A stretch of DNA of 64,000 nucleotides from JAAZBA01 sp964461815 (GCA_964461815.1 CAYWVF010000012.1:8208-72207); one strand, 5' to 3'; positions 53,903 to 62,375 are shown, counted from the first letter of the stretch. Numbers and translations are program-made. The notes: generated from the sequence alone by a model not told the origin.

Positions 53903-55135
53903 ATGTCTGAACGTGTAAGAATAGCTTTTGTCGGATACAACTACAGAGGTCAGGGTATGCTGCCGCTGCTGGCAGGTATGGATGACGTTGATGTAGTTGC
54001 GGTATGTGATAAGGTTGCCGCTAATTGTGACGCTGCTGCCGCTGTCATTACGGGAGCAGGTAAAGCAGAGCCTGCTAAATATACGGACTATCACGATATT
54101 CTCAAGAGAGACGATATACAGGGACTTCTTCTCTGCACTGCATGGTTGGATCATATCAATGTTGCAGTCGATTGTATGAATGCAGGCAAATATGTCGCAT
54201 TTGAAGTCGGTGGAGCTTGCTCTGTAGAGGATTGCTGGAAGCTTGTACGTACATATGAGAAAACAGGCGTACCATGCATGATGCTCGAAAACTGCTGCTA
54301 CGGCAGAAATGAGCTTGCACTTCTCAACATGATAAAGCAAGGCGTATTCGGCGAGGTCGTTCACATGCAGGGTGCTTACGGTCATGACCTGAGTCACGGT
54401 CTTATAGCAAGGATCCAGGAAAAGCATTACCGTACATTCCATTATTATCATAGAAATTGTGAGAACTACCCCACTCACGAGCTTGGTCCTATCTGTAATA
54501 TGCTGAATATAAACCGTGGCAATAGACTTCTGACGCTTACAGCTACAGCTTGTAAGTCCCGTGGTCTCAATGCTCGTGCAGCAAAAATGTTCGGTGAGGA
54601 CAGTGAACCTGCAAAGCGTCACTGGAATCAGGGCGACGTCATAACCACTGTTATTAAGACTGCTCACGGTGAGACAATTACATTAAACCTTGATACGACA
54701 CTTCCTCGTCCATATTCACGTGAGCTCTGTGTACAGGGTACAGAGGGTATTTACATGGAGGATGGTAACAGGATCTACATCGAAGGCGTAAGTCCTGTCG
54801 AGCATGCATGGGAATGCTTCGATGAATATCGTACAAAGTATGAGCATCCGCTGTGGCAATGGTATAAAAATGAAGGTATTCAAGGCGGTCACGACGGTAT
54901 GGATTACCTCGTTCAGCGTGCGTTTATCGAGAGCATCAAGTACAACAGAAATACTCCTATTGATGCATACGATGCAGCAGCATGGATGAGCATCGCCGCA
55001 CTCAGTGAGGATTCGATCGCACTCGGAAGTATGCCTGTTGCGATCCCGGACTTTACGAACGGCTTATGGTTAGACCGTGTCCCCGATCCCAAGTGTCGCT
55101 ACTCTCTCGACGCTGTACATAACGATTTATTCTGA
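53903..55135 (+). CDS. GH109-like Gfo/Idh/MocA family protein (copy 2)
   Basis: 410 residues, paralogue of the preceding gene across the full length: FVGYNYRGQGMLPLLAGM, MMLENCCYGRNELALLNMIK, GAYGHDLS, YPTHELGPICNMLNINRGNR, GGHDGMDYLVQRAFIES and VAIPDFTNGLWLDR. GGH-G-GMD becomes GGHDGMD, and the last 12 residues, SLDAVHNDLF region, are the same in both copies. ATG at 53903 with GGAGGA upstream; the stop of copy 1 lies just before. Same operon; the two may form a hetero-oligomer or act on different sugars. Confidence 0.85.
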   Translation: MSERVRIAFVGYNYRGQGMLPLLAGMDDVDVVAVCDKVAANCDAAAAVITGAGKAEPAKYTDYHDILKRDDIQGLLLCTAWLDHINVAVDCMNAGKYVAFEVGGACSVEDCWKLVRTYEKTGVPCMMLENCCYGRNELALLNMIKQGVFGEVVHMQGAYGHDLSHGLIARIQEKHYRTFHYYHRNCENYPTHELGPICNMLNINRGNRLLTLTATACKSRGLNARAAKMFGEDSEPAKRHWNQGDVITTVIKTAHGETITLNLDTTLPRPYSRELCVQGTEGIYMEDGNRIYIEGVSPVEHAWECFDEYRTKYEHPLWQWYKNEGIQGGHDGMDYLVQRAFIESIKYNRNTPIDAYDAAAWMSIAALSEDSIALGSMPVAIPDFTNGLWLDRVPDPKCRYSLDAVHNDLF

Positions 55136-55141
55136 TAATTT

Positions 55142-55186
55142 AAGCTTCAAGATGTTTTAAACCAACATCTTGAAGCTTGTTTTTTA
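55142..55186 (+). terminator. Strong terminator after the GH109-like pair
   Basis: 15-bp perfect stem (AAGCTTCAAGATGTT / AACATCTTGAAGCTT), 7-nt loop, and a T-rich tail just after. Confidence 0.93.
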
Positions 55187-55291
55187 TCGATCAAGTTGTA
55201 AAGGCTTAAAAAGATGTCATCGAAGTGATTCGCAAAGCTATAAGCTCTTTTATGCGTTTGCCGACAATTTCAAAGAATTTATAAAAAGGGC

Positions 55292-55320
55292 TTGACAAAT
55301 CATGAAATATGATGTATACT
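55292..55320 (+). promoter_or_regulatory. tRNA-Pro promoter
   Basis: TTGACA (55292-55297), 17-bp spacer, TATACT (55315-55320), 16 bp before the tRNA. Confidence 0.88.
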
Positions 55321-55335
55321 AATAAAGCTTTAATT

Positions 55336-55412
55336 CCGGGTGTAGCTCAGTTTGGTAGAGTACTTGAATGGGGTTCAAGGGGCCGTGGGTTCAAGTCCCG
55401 CTACTCGGACCA
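55336..55412 (+). tRNA. tRNA-Pro (GGG)
   Basis: Acceptor CCGGGTG/TACTCGG (two G-U pairs), D-arm AGCTCAGTTTGGTAGAGT, anticodon stem CTTGA/TCAAG with loop ATGGGGT gives GGG, T-arm GTGGGTTCAAGTCCCGC, encoded CCA. Confidence 0.95.
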
Positions 55413-55413
55413 T

Positions 55414-55451
55414 GTCATCGCAAGCTTTGTATCGCTTGCGATGACTTTTTT
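55414..55451 (+). terminator. tRNA-Pro terminator
   Basis: 12-bp perfect stem (GTCATCGCAAGC / GCTTGCGATGAC), 8-nt loop, six T; begins 1 base after the tRNA CCA. Confidence 0.95.
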
Positions 55452-55759
55452 GTTCTCTATCAAGAAGTCATCTCGCACTCACGCTTCTGTTTCTCTCCAA
55501 ATCGGATCTTCCGTGCCGGGCTTCGATCCGGTGAATGGCAACCGTGAAACTCAGATCCTTAAAAAGCATTCACTTTCTTTATGTAAAAACTTCTGCGTAG
55601 TTTTTTAGAACTGTCCGATATCTATAGTCTCTTTCAAGTGCAAATTCAATATGACAGTGCTGCAATACAAAAGCACAGCAATTCGAAATATTTCTTATGC
55701 TATCTGATTTACTTAATCGATCTACTTGATTTTTTCACTGATTTTATTGCAGAAAAGGA
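55452..55759. other. Non-coding stretch downstream of tRNA-Pro
   Basis: About 308 bp with no recognisable gene, RNA or strong palindrome. Base composition differs from the neighbouring housekeeping genes. Possibly remnant sequence at an island edge, but no attachment repeat of the tRNA 3' end is visible within it. Confidence 0.4.
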
Positions 55760-55788
55760 TTGCAGATATCGCAAAACAGTGATATAAT
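55760..55788 (+). promoter_or_regulatory. Promoter of the broken small membrane protein
   Basis: TTGCAG (55760-55765), 17-bp spacer, TATAAT (55783-55788), 35 bp before the ATG. Confidence 0.65.
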
Positions 55789-55823
55789 GAATTTGATATT
55801 TTTAAATTTGGAGAGGATAAACC

Positions 55824-56147
55824 ATGTTTTTCGTTTCATTTTTAGTACTATGCGGTACGGCACTGATATTTTACCTTATTGGTGCACATGCACAAAACTT
55901 CAAAAAGCCTATAAATTTTCTTCCCTTTAAATATGTACATGCATCACAAATTGTCGACGTGAAGCAGTATAACAAAGAGGTTGGAAATATATTCAAGATG
56001 TATTCACTATGGTTTTTGGTAGCATGAATAGCGAGTATATTTAGTCTCTTAGTTGCTTTTATCATTCTTTTTTTGTGCCTCATTGTCGGAACAGTTATTT
56101 CTATTTGTATATACAAAAGAATATATAACGATTACCATATCCAATAA
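55824..56147 (+). pseudogene. Small two-helix membrane protein broken by one TGA stop
   Basis: Reads from ATG 55824 (GGAGAGG ribosome site) with a helix near the N-terminus (VSFLVLCGTALIFYLIGA). A TGA stop at 56025-56027 follows FLVA, but the same frame continues for another 39 codons with a second strong helix (FSLLVAFIILFLCLIVGTVI) and basic end (YKRIYNDYHIQ) to a TAA at 56145. A Trp codon TGG changed to TGA would explain it. General look of DUF3784-type small membrane proteins. The TGA is not read as an amino acid elsewhere. Confidence 0.75.
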
Positions 56148-56292
56148 TCTCGTTATAACGACCTTACTGTTTCCTCGTTTTTCGAATCGATTATCCACAG
56201 GAGTTTTGTTCCTCAGGTATTAATTTTAGATATCGCAATTAAAGTAAAAACATGATTTGATAAAAAAACTAACAATATACGGAGATCATTCT

Positions 56293-57366
56293 ATGAATTA
56301 TATATGGGAAACACTTCAATGCTCTACTCTTCCTATAGTAATCTACGGAATGGGCAATGGTGCGGACAAGTTGCTTTTGCTTTGTGAGCAATTCAATATA
56401 CCTGTATTGGATATTTTTGCAAGTGACGAATTTGTCCGTGGGCATACATTTCACGGGTACCTGGTACAAAAATACAGTGATTTATGCAAAAAATACGATG
56501 ACTTTATAATTCTTCTTGCTTTTGCGGCATTTGAGGACGAATTGATCGCAAAAATCACTGACTATGCATACAGGCATCCGCTCTATGCACCGGATCTTCC
56601 CCTCTTCGGCGGTGAAATTCTGACTCCCGATTGGGTCCATGATAATAAAAATGATTTAAGCTATGCTTACAATATTCTTGCCGATGAGCAGTCAAAAAAA
56701 GTATTTGAAACTGTCCTGAAATACAAGCTCAGTGGTGACGTATTGGAGCTGCGATCATGTGAAACAAGCAGAGATGAGATATTCTCCTCTATTTTACATT
56801 TCGGCACATCCGAAGTTTTTCTTGATCTGGGTGCTTACAATGGAGATACGGCAAAGGAATTTGCAGCTCAGACAAAAAACTCCTACAAGCAAATAATTGC
56901 CGTTGAGCCTGACAAGAAGAATTTCAGCAAGCTTTTGCAAACCGCATCACAGCTTCATGATATGAGATGTGAAAATATCGGTATATGGGATCACTGTGGG
57001 AGTTTGAGCTTTTCCGGTGGCGGTGGACGTGCAGGCTGTATCACTCCGGATGAAGCGATCGACGTGGAAACATCGAAAAAATACAATATATCTGTCAATA
57101 CAATTGATAATATTGTCGGTGATTCGGATATTACATACATAAAAATGGATGTCGAGGGTGCTGAGCATGAAGCACTTGACGGAGGGAAAAATACTATTAA
57201 GCGCTGTCATCCGAAGCTTGCCGTCAGTGCATATCACAAAACACATGACTTTCTCAAGCTGATACTCAAAATACACAGTATCGACTCATCCTACAAATTA
57301 TACCTCAGACATCATCCCTACATTCCCGCATGGGAAACAAATATTTATGCAGTAGCAGACAGATAA
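56293..57366 (+). CDS. FkbM-family methyltransferase
   Basis: 357-residue SAM methyltransferase of the FkbM class (O-methylation of sugars or antibiotics). Methyltransferase core from about 165: VFLDLGAYNGDTAKEFAAQ, IIAVEPDKKNFSKLL, and the FkbM signature YIKMDVEGAEHEALDGG, then KLAVSAYHKTHDFLKLILKI. The N-terminal 160 residues (IVIYGMGNGADKLLLLCEQF) look like a Rossmann-type helper domain seen with FkbM in anaerobe surface-glycan loci. ATG 56293 has a CGGAG site. Isolated gene; no glycan genes are adjacent. Confidence 0.82.
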   Translation: MNYIWETLQCSTLPIVIYGMGNGADKLLLLCEQFNIPVLDIFASDEFVRGHTFHGYLVQKYSDLCKKYDDFIILLAFAAFEDELIAKITDYAYRHPLYAPDLPLFGGEILTPDWVHDNKNDLSYAYNILADEQSKKVFETVLKYKLSGDVLELRSCETSRDEIFSSILHFGTSEVFLDLGAYNGDTAKEFAAQTKNSYKQIIAVEPDKKNFSKLLQTASQLHDMRCENIGIWDHCGSLSFSGGGGRAGCITPDEAIDVETSKKYNISVNTIDNIVGDSDITYIKMDVEGAEHEALDGGKNTIKRCHPKLAVSAYHKTHDFLKLILKIHSIDSSYKLYLRHHPYIPAWETNIYAVADR

Positions 57367-57428
57367 GGTCAACATACCTTTATGCTGTCTGTAGTTAAGG
57401 CAATTATGATTTACGATAGAGGCTTAAA

Positions 57429-57716
57429 ATGAAAAAGATTGGTTTGATATGCGGAATTAGCTGGGAGAGCACAGCTATATATTATCAAATCATAAACGGA
57501 ATCATTAAGCAGAAGCTTGGCGGCTTTCATTCTGCAAAAGCACTTCTTTACAGCGTAGATTTTGCCGAAGTGGAAGAATGTCTGACAAGTGGAAACTGGG
57601 CTAAAAATATTGAGCTCATATCAGCTGCGGCACGTGATCTTGAAAAAGCATGTGCAGATTACATTATCATCTGTACAAATACACTGCCACATTACATCAC
57701 GTCGAAGATCAGCTAA
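57429..57716 (+). pseudogene. Truncated aspartate/glutamate racemase family protein
   Basis: Only the N-terminal 95 residues of a family that is normally about 230 long: KKIGLICGISWESTAIYYQI, then CADYIIICTNTLPHY containing the first catalytic-Cys motif, and a stop (TAA at 57714). No downstream frame in the next 190 bp encodes the expected second half, so a deletion rather than a simple stop is likely. Possibly still expressed: GAGG lies before the ATG. Confidence 0.8.
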
Positions 57717-57855
57717 AGATGTTTAAAGGAACATATGCAATATCAGCATCGACAAAAAATTCTGCTGCCTTGACGACAATCACCTGAAGCTTAATTATAC
57801 TAAAGGTTTTCCCCGGTGGATGCTGTGGTTATTTTCTCGTATACAGGCAATAAAA

Positions 57856-57893
57856 ATACCCCATGAAATAAGCTTAATTATTTCATGGGGTAT
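57856..57893 (-). terminator. Terminator of the lipoprotein gene
   Basis: 16-bp perfect stem (ATACCCCATGAAATAA / TTATTTCATGGGGTAT), 6-nt loop; T-rich tail on the minus strand (five A on the plus strand). Confidence 0.9.
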
Positions 57894-57909
57894 CGTACTA
57901 TTTTCTGTC

Positions 57910-58674
57910 TTACTTAACTGTAACTGATGAAACGTGTGTCTGAACACCCTCGTACCAATACAGGAAGCCTTCGATATCAACTGTATCGCCGATATTCAAG
58001 CCCTGTACAGCCTTATATACGTCTGTGTCTGCACCGCATACGCCGTTAGCATCGCAGTCCCAGTACTCAACTACAAATGTGTATGTATTGCCATTAACGG
58101 AAGCATTAAAGTACAGATCGGAATCAGTACCCTCTGCGCCGGAACCGTCCCAAGCATAAAGGAATGCTGCTTCATTACCGTTAGCATCTGTTGAGGGTTC
58201 GATCGTCATGCCCTTAAATGCGGCCTTCATATTCTGCTTTTCTATAAGCTCATCTGTGCCGAGAAGATCTGTAACATCCTGTACTTCTGCTACATATTTG
58301 CCGTCGAGGATCTCATATGTTGCATCAATTATCTCGACCTCGCCTGCCCACTCAGTCTTATAGCCTGTGACCTTGAGCTTTGTACCCTCTACGATCTTAG
58401 CAAAATCTTCTTCGGAGCAAGGCATATTATAGAGAAAATATGCACCGTCTGTATCCTGTACATAGAATGTTGCTGCACCGTCATACCAGCTCTGCTTTGC
58501 CTGAACGTATGCTTCAATCGTAACCTCGCTCTCAAGAGCTGCTTCTGCATATTCAGCATATGTCATAACGCCTTCTGACTTCTTGGAAGGATCATCTTTA
58601 GCTGTGTTCTCTGTGCATCCGACAAGTGCAAATACCATTGTCAATGCAAGCACTAATGCCAATAACTTTTTCAT
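57910..58674 (-). CDS. Lipoprotein with OB-like domains
   Basis: 254 residues from the ATG at 58674 (AAGGAG upstream). Signal sequence with lipobox ending VFALVGC, C20 being the lipidated residue, then a short polar linker and two similar acidic beta-rich modules (about 35-125: TIEAYVQAKQSWYDGAATFY; about 140-250: ASVNGNTYTFVVEYWD, LNIGDTVDIEGFLYWYEGVQ) of the YgiW/OB-fold type. I cannot name a function. It has its own promoter and terminator, downstream of the sugar ABC operon but not coupled to it. Confidence 0.8.
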   Translation of the reverse strand: MKKLLALVLALTMVFALVGCTENTAKDDPSKKSEGVMTYAEYAEAALESEVTIEAYVQAKQSWYDGAATFYVQDTDGAYFLYNMPCSEEDFAKIVEGTKLKVTGYKTEWAGEVEIIDATYEILDGKYVAEVQDVTDLLGTDELIEKQNMKAAFKGMTIEPSTDANGNEAAFLYAWDGSGAEGTDSDLYFNASVNGNTYTFVVEYWDCDANGVCGADTDVYKAVQGLNIGDTVDIEGFLYWYEGVQTHVSSVTVK

Positions 58675-58716
58675 TTTCTGTTTCTCCTTTTTATGTTTCT
58701 TAGAATCACAGTACAT

Positions 58717-58744
58717 ATTATACTCTAAACCCTACATAAGTCAA
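58717..58744 (-). promoter_or_regulatory. Promoter of the lipoprotein gene
   Basis: Minus-strand TTGACT (58744-58739), 16-bp spacer, TATAAT (58722-58717), about 43 bp upstream of the start. Confidence 0.82.
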
Positions 58745-58778
58745 TATACAAAACGTCAATAACTCACCGTCGTTTATT

Positions 58779-60368
58779 CTAATTTTTTCGCTTTTTTGAT
58801 GCATCGTAAAAAAGACTTATGACCATCACAGCCCATGCTGCTATCAATGCCAGAAGCAGGATCTTTGATGCCAGTGGTAATCTTCCAAAGCTTGCTTTTA
58901 CCGGTGTTGCCGTGCCGCTCTGATCCAGACGATAAAGCGAATTTACACTGTAAAACAGCTTTGTCATATACGACTCGTTTATCGCTTCATTTCTTCTCGT
59001 CGATTTTACGACAGATTCGATCATCTGACCCGCAGCCTCTCTGAGCGAAGCCGAGCCTCTGAATACAGGCGTTACGAATGTATTATCGACATTATTCATC
59101 AAAAGCTTTGACGCTTTGATCTTTACATCATAGTAAAAGCTGTTATCCTCACCCATTCTCGATATATAGTTAATGTATTCCTCTGATTCCTGTGCTTTCG
59201 ATGTGACAGGGACATAGCCCTCTGTCTGTGCATAAGATATCTGAACATCATTTGTCAAAAGATACTGTGCAAACAGCCATGAAGCCATGACCTCTTGACT
59301 GTCGCTCTTATTAAACACGCATAACGACGGACCTTGTGATATCATTTTAGGATTTTCCGTATCAAACTGTGGTATCGTCATGACCGCTGTTTCAAATTCT
59401 ACCAGATTCTCCTCACTAATATCAGACAGCGGTGCATCTGTTCCCATCCATGTAGCACCTGCTGTGGAATCTACAGCAAAAATACACTGTCCGGCATTAA
59501 GGAAGTTCGCAGGATAGCTCGATATTTTAAATGTCGAGAACGCACCTGTTTTTGCATGATCCGATACAGTATACAGGAACTTCTTTGTTGTATCATTAAA
59601 GAGCAATATGTCACCTTCGGGCGTAGAATAGTTTGCATCCTGCTGCTTTAACGCCTGTATCATCATATTATCCGTAGATTTATAGATGAATGGGATCATT
59701 ACTTTTTGACCGTTCACAAGATAATTTCCCTCATCGTCCTGTGCCATTGCAGCCTCGGAGACCTCCCACACAAAGTCCCATGTCAATGTTTCGGGCAGCT
59801 CAAAGCCCAGAGCCTCTACGTATGTTTTGTTCACATAGCATGCTTCTGTCGAGCGCATAAACGGCATAGCATAATATTTGCCGTTTATCAAGCATTCGTC
59901 CAGGAATTTAGGGATTATTTCATCCTTAGTCGGTGCATCAAAGCGCAGCTTACTTCCTCCAAGTCCGTATTCTTCATCCTCAAACAGTTCTTCGAGCGGG
60001 ACAACTGTATTCACGCCTGCCAAATATGTTGAAATATGATCCGGATATGTGATACACACATTTGGAGTCGTATTGGTGGAAAGATTTGTAATTACATCAT
60101 TAAATATTTTCGAATAATCGGTATAGAGTCGAAGGCTTATTCTTATATTGGGATAAAGCCTTTCAAAATTCAAAATCGCTCTTTCATATATGTCGGCCTG
60201 TGTCTTATTAGTATCATTCTTCGCCCAGAATGTGATCCTGTATTCTCTGGATGTATCAAATTCCTCGGGTATCTCAAATTCCGGCAGACTCTTTGAACCG
60301 TGACAGCCTGATAACATGAGAATTATCGTGCAAACTGTAAGTAAAACGGATAAATATTTTCTGATCAT
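58779..60368 (-). CDS. Sugar ABC transporter solute-binding lipoprotein with C-terminal membrane anchor
   Basis: 529 residues of the family 1 extracellular solute-binding fold: lipobox LMLSGC (C22), YRITFWAKNDTNKTQADIYE, NFERLYPNIRISLRLYTDYS, EEFMASWLFAQYLL-type C-terminal region (QEVMASWLFAQYLLT). Unusually it ends in an added transmembrane helix and basic cap (about 498-529, KILLLALIAAWAVMVISLFY then KKRKN), so it may be anchored at both ends. It overlaps the upstream permease gene by 4 nt. Ligand is not predictable; a mono- or oligosaccharide is likely. Confidence 0.88.
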   Translation of the reverse strand: MIRKYLSVLLTVCTIILMLSGCHGSKSLPEFEIPEEFDTSREYRITFWAKNDTNKTQADIYERAILNFERLYPNIRISLRLYTDYSKIFNDVITNLSTNTTPNVCITYPDHISTYLAGVNTVVPLEELFEDEEYGLGGSKLRFDAPTKDEIIPKFLDECLINGKYYAMPFMRSTEACYVNKTYVEALGFELPETLTWDFVWEVSEAAMAQDDEGNYLVNGQKVMIPFIYKSTDNMMIQALKQQDANYSTPEGDILLFNDTTKKFLYTVSDHAKTGAFSTFKISSYPANFLNAGQCIFAVDSTAGATWMGTDAPLSDISEENLVEFETAVMTIPQFDTENPKMISQGPSLCVFNKSDSQEVMASWLFAQYLLTNDVQISYAQTEGYVPVTSKAQESEEYINYISRMGEDNSFYYDVKIKASKLLMNNVDNTFVTPVFRGSASLREAAGQMIESVVKSTRRNEAINESYMTKLFYSVNSLYRLDQSGTATPVKASFGRLPLASKILLLALIAAWAVMVISLFYDASKKRKN

Positions 60369-61228
60369 CCCTTTGTTCCTCCTCTCGCAACGCCCTCCAT
60401 GATCTTATTACGGAATATCAAAAACAATACAATCAATGGCACTGATATTACAACTACAGCTGCCATCATCGCAGGGATATTTTCGCGTCCGAAGCCGTTT
60501 TCACGTATCTCCTGTATACCATTCGATACAAGGAAATAGGCTTCATCATCTGTAATAAGGCGAGGCCATACATATGAGTTCCAGCATTCAATGACCTTGA
60601 GTATAGTTATCGTAACTATTGTCGGCTTGCAGATCGGTATCATTACCTTTAACAAATATTTTAAGTCCGACGTACCGTCCACCTTCGCCGCATAGTAAAG
60701 CCCGTCAGGGATTTGTGCGAAATTTTCCTTCAAGAGGTATATGTAAAATACCGATGTGATCGAAGGCAATATCAAGCCGAGAAAGGTATTACGCAGATTC
60801 AAATTCGTGATCGTCACAAAGTTTGTAATTATTACAAGCTCATTTGGTATCATCATCAACGCCAGATAAAGCGTAAAGATGATATTCTTACCTTTAAAGT
60901 CGAGTCTCGCAAATGCAAATGCCGCCGGAATAATAACTATAAGCATTATTGCCGTTGTTGCTATCGTAAAGATGAGTGTGTTTAGAAAGTAATCGGCAAG
61001 ATTTACCGATGTAAACGCATCGATATAATTTTGTAAGGTTGGAGAAAGTGTAATGAATTTAGGTATATATTCCGAGTTATATGTTGAATAGCTCTTAACA
61101 GACGTCAGGAGCATCCAATAAAACGGGAATAGTACAATAATAGCCCATATCGACAAAAGTACGTATATTACGGTATTTGTTACTCTTTTTCGAGTTCTTG
61201 CATTTTTCTCTATTTTTTCGAAATCCAT
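60365..61228 (-). CDS. Sugar ABC transporter permease (MalG/AraQ-like)
   Basis: 287-residue permease with six helices; ATP-ase-coupling EAA loop YYAAKVDGTSDLKYLLKVMI. The N-terminal helix is VIYVLLSIWAIIVLFPFYWM; YNSEYIPKF follows. Cotranscribed with the preceding permease (146-bp gap) and overlapping the binding protein gene. A GCTTTGC...GCAAAGC hairpin lies between a Shine-Dalgarno-like run and its ATG (see finding). Confidence 0.93.
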   Translation of the reverse strand: MDFEKIEKNARTRKRVTNTVIYVLLSIWAIIVLFPFYWMLLTSVKSYSTYNSEYIPKFITLSPTLQNYIDAFTSVNLADYFLNTLIFTIATTAIMLIVIIPAAFAFARLDFKGKNIIFTLYLALMMIPNELVIITNFVTITNLNLRNTFLGLILPSITSVFYIYLLKENFAQIPDGLYYAAKVDGTSDLKYLLKVMIPICKPTIVTITILKVIECWNSYVWPRLITDDEAYFLVSNGIQEIRENGFGRENIPAMMAAVVVISVPLIVLFLIFRNKIMEGVARGGTKG

Positions 61229-61374
61229 ATTTTCAGCCCTGCTTTGCTATGCAAAGCATATATCCTTTCTTCGAAATTTGCGGTATCTTCACACAATTGA
61301 AAATGATCGAACATTTCATTGCAAAAAGTCGCAAAAACGAAGTTTGAAAAAATTTTCAAACTTTATATCTATGT
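61229..61374 (-). other. Intercistronic region with two hairpins
   Basis: 146 bp between the two permease genes. Contains hairpin GCTTTGC-3-GCAAAGC (61241-61257) and an 11-bp inverted repeat (AAGTTTGAAAA / TTTTCAAACTT, 61340-61363) near the stop of the upstream gene, which may pause or protect the mRNA. Confidence 0.75.
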
Positions 61375-62265
61375 TCAATGATGCACGTGCTTTTTGCTGA
61401 TACGTAAATTAATGCACGTGATAGTCAGAACGATAACAAAAAGTATTATCGCAGCTGCCGATGCATATGACGGATATCCACCGCTGTCACCATACAGCAT
61501 ATCGTAAATATATCCGACGATGGTATTCATCTCCGCTGCATTCAGGTTTGTACCAAACAGTGCAACTGCATCGCTATATGCTTTGAATGCACCTATAAAG
61601 CCTGTAATGACAAGATAAAAAATCATCGGTGAGATCATAGGCAGTGTGATCTTTCTGAAAATTCTGAATTTTGATGTGCCGTCTACCTTTGCCGCATTAT
61701 AATAATCCTGATTTACAGATGCAAGAGCACTTGTCAAGATAAGAATTTTAAACGGCATAACGATCCAGATCGTATAAAAGCACAGCACAAACATCTTCGC
61801 CCAATACGGTCCTCCAATAAAATCTACTGAACTTCCGCCGAACCAATTTATAACAAGATTTACAAGTCCGTCAGAATACGGAGTTTTCTTGAACAGTATC
61901 ATAAATACCAAACCTACCGCCAGAGTATTGGTAACGTATGGCAGGAAGTATATTGTCTGATACATATTTCGAAGGGGCTTTATCGAGCTGAGTCCTATCG
62001 ATATAAGCAACGCAAGCCCTGTTGAGATCGGCACTGTAATAATTACCATTATAAAGGTATTCTTCAGTGCTTGCAGGAAATACGGGTCACGTAAAACGTA
62101 GGAATAATTATAGATACCGATATCGAAATATACCTGAGAAGCGGAATTAAAGCCTTCCTCAAACGAATATATAAATACATCGATAAGTGGGTATACCATA
62201 AATACACCGAGAAATATCAATGACGGGAGTAGATACAGCCACGCCTTTGCATTTTTATTATCCAT
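61375..62265 (-). CDS. Sugar ABC transporter permease (MalF/UgpA-like)
   Basis: 296-residue permease: helix WLYLLPSLIFLGVFMVYPLI, then five more, and EAA loop NAAKVDGTSKFRIFRKITLP. Middle gene of the importer operon. Start ATG 62265. Upstream lies a GGAGG at 62301-62297, separated from the ATG by a CTTTGC/GCAAAG hairpin (see finding). Confidence 0.93.
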   Translation of the reverse strand: MDNKNAKAWLYLLPSLIFLGVFMVYPLIDVFIYSFEEGFNSASQVYFDIGIYNYSYVLRDPYFLQALKNTFIMVIITVPISTGLALLISIGLSSIKPLRNMYQTIYFLPYVTNTLAVGLVFMILFKKTPYSDGLVNLVINWFGGSSVDFIGGPYWAKMFVLCFYTIWIVMPFKILILTSALASVNQDYYNAAKVDGTSKFRIFRKITLPMISPMIFYLVITGFIGAFKAYSDAVALFGTNLNAAEMNTIVGYIYDMLYGDSGGYPSYASAAAIILFVIVLTITCINLRISKKHVHH

Positions 62266-62375
62266 ATCAATAATCCACTTTGCCTTTGCAAAGCGACCTC
62301 CTTCAATCGGATCTGCGTACTGTCTTCATCACAGATCCCATGTTCGTATTAATGAGAAATGTCGTGACGTAAAGA

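Noticed and set aside
55309..55608. 99-residue plus-strand ORF over tRNA-Pro
   Set aside because: It reads through the tRNA and its terminator; no ribosome site and no recognisable domain.
56025..56027. TGA read as tryptophan or selenocysteine
   Set aside because: TGA ends lysS and both GH109-like genes normally, and no SECIS-like hairpin follows; a nonsense mutation is simpler.
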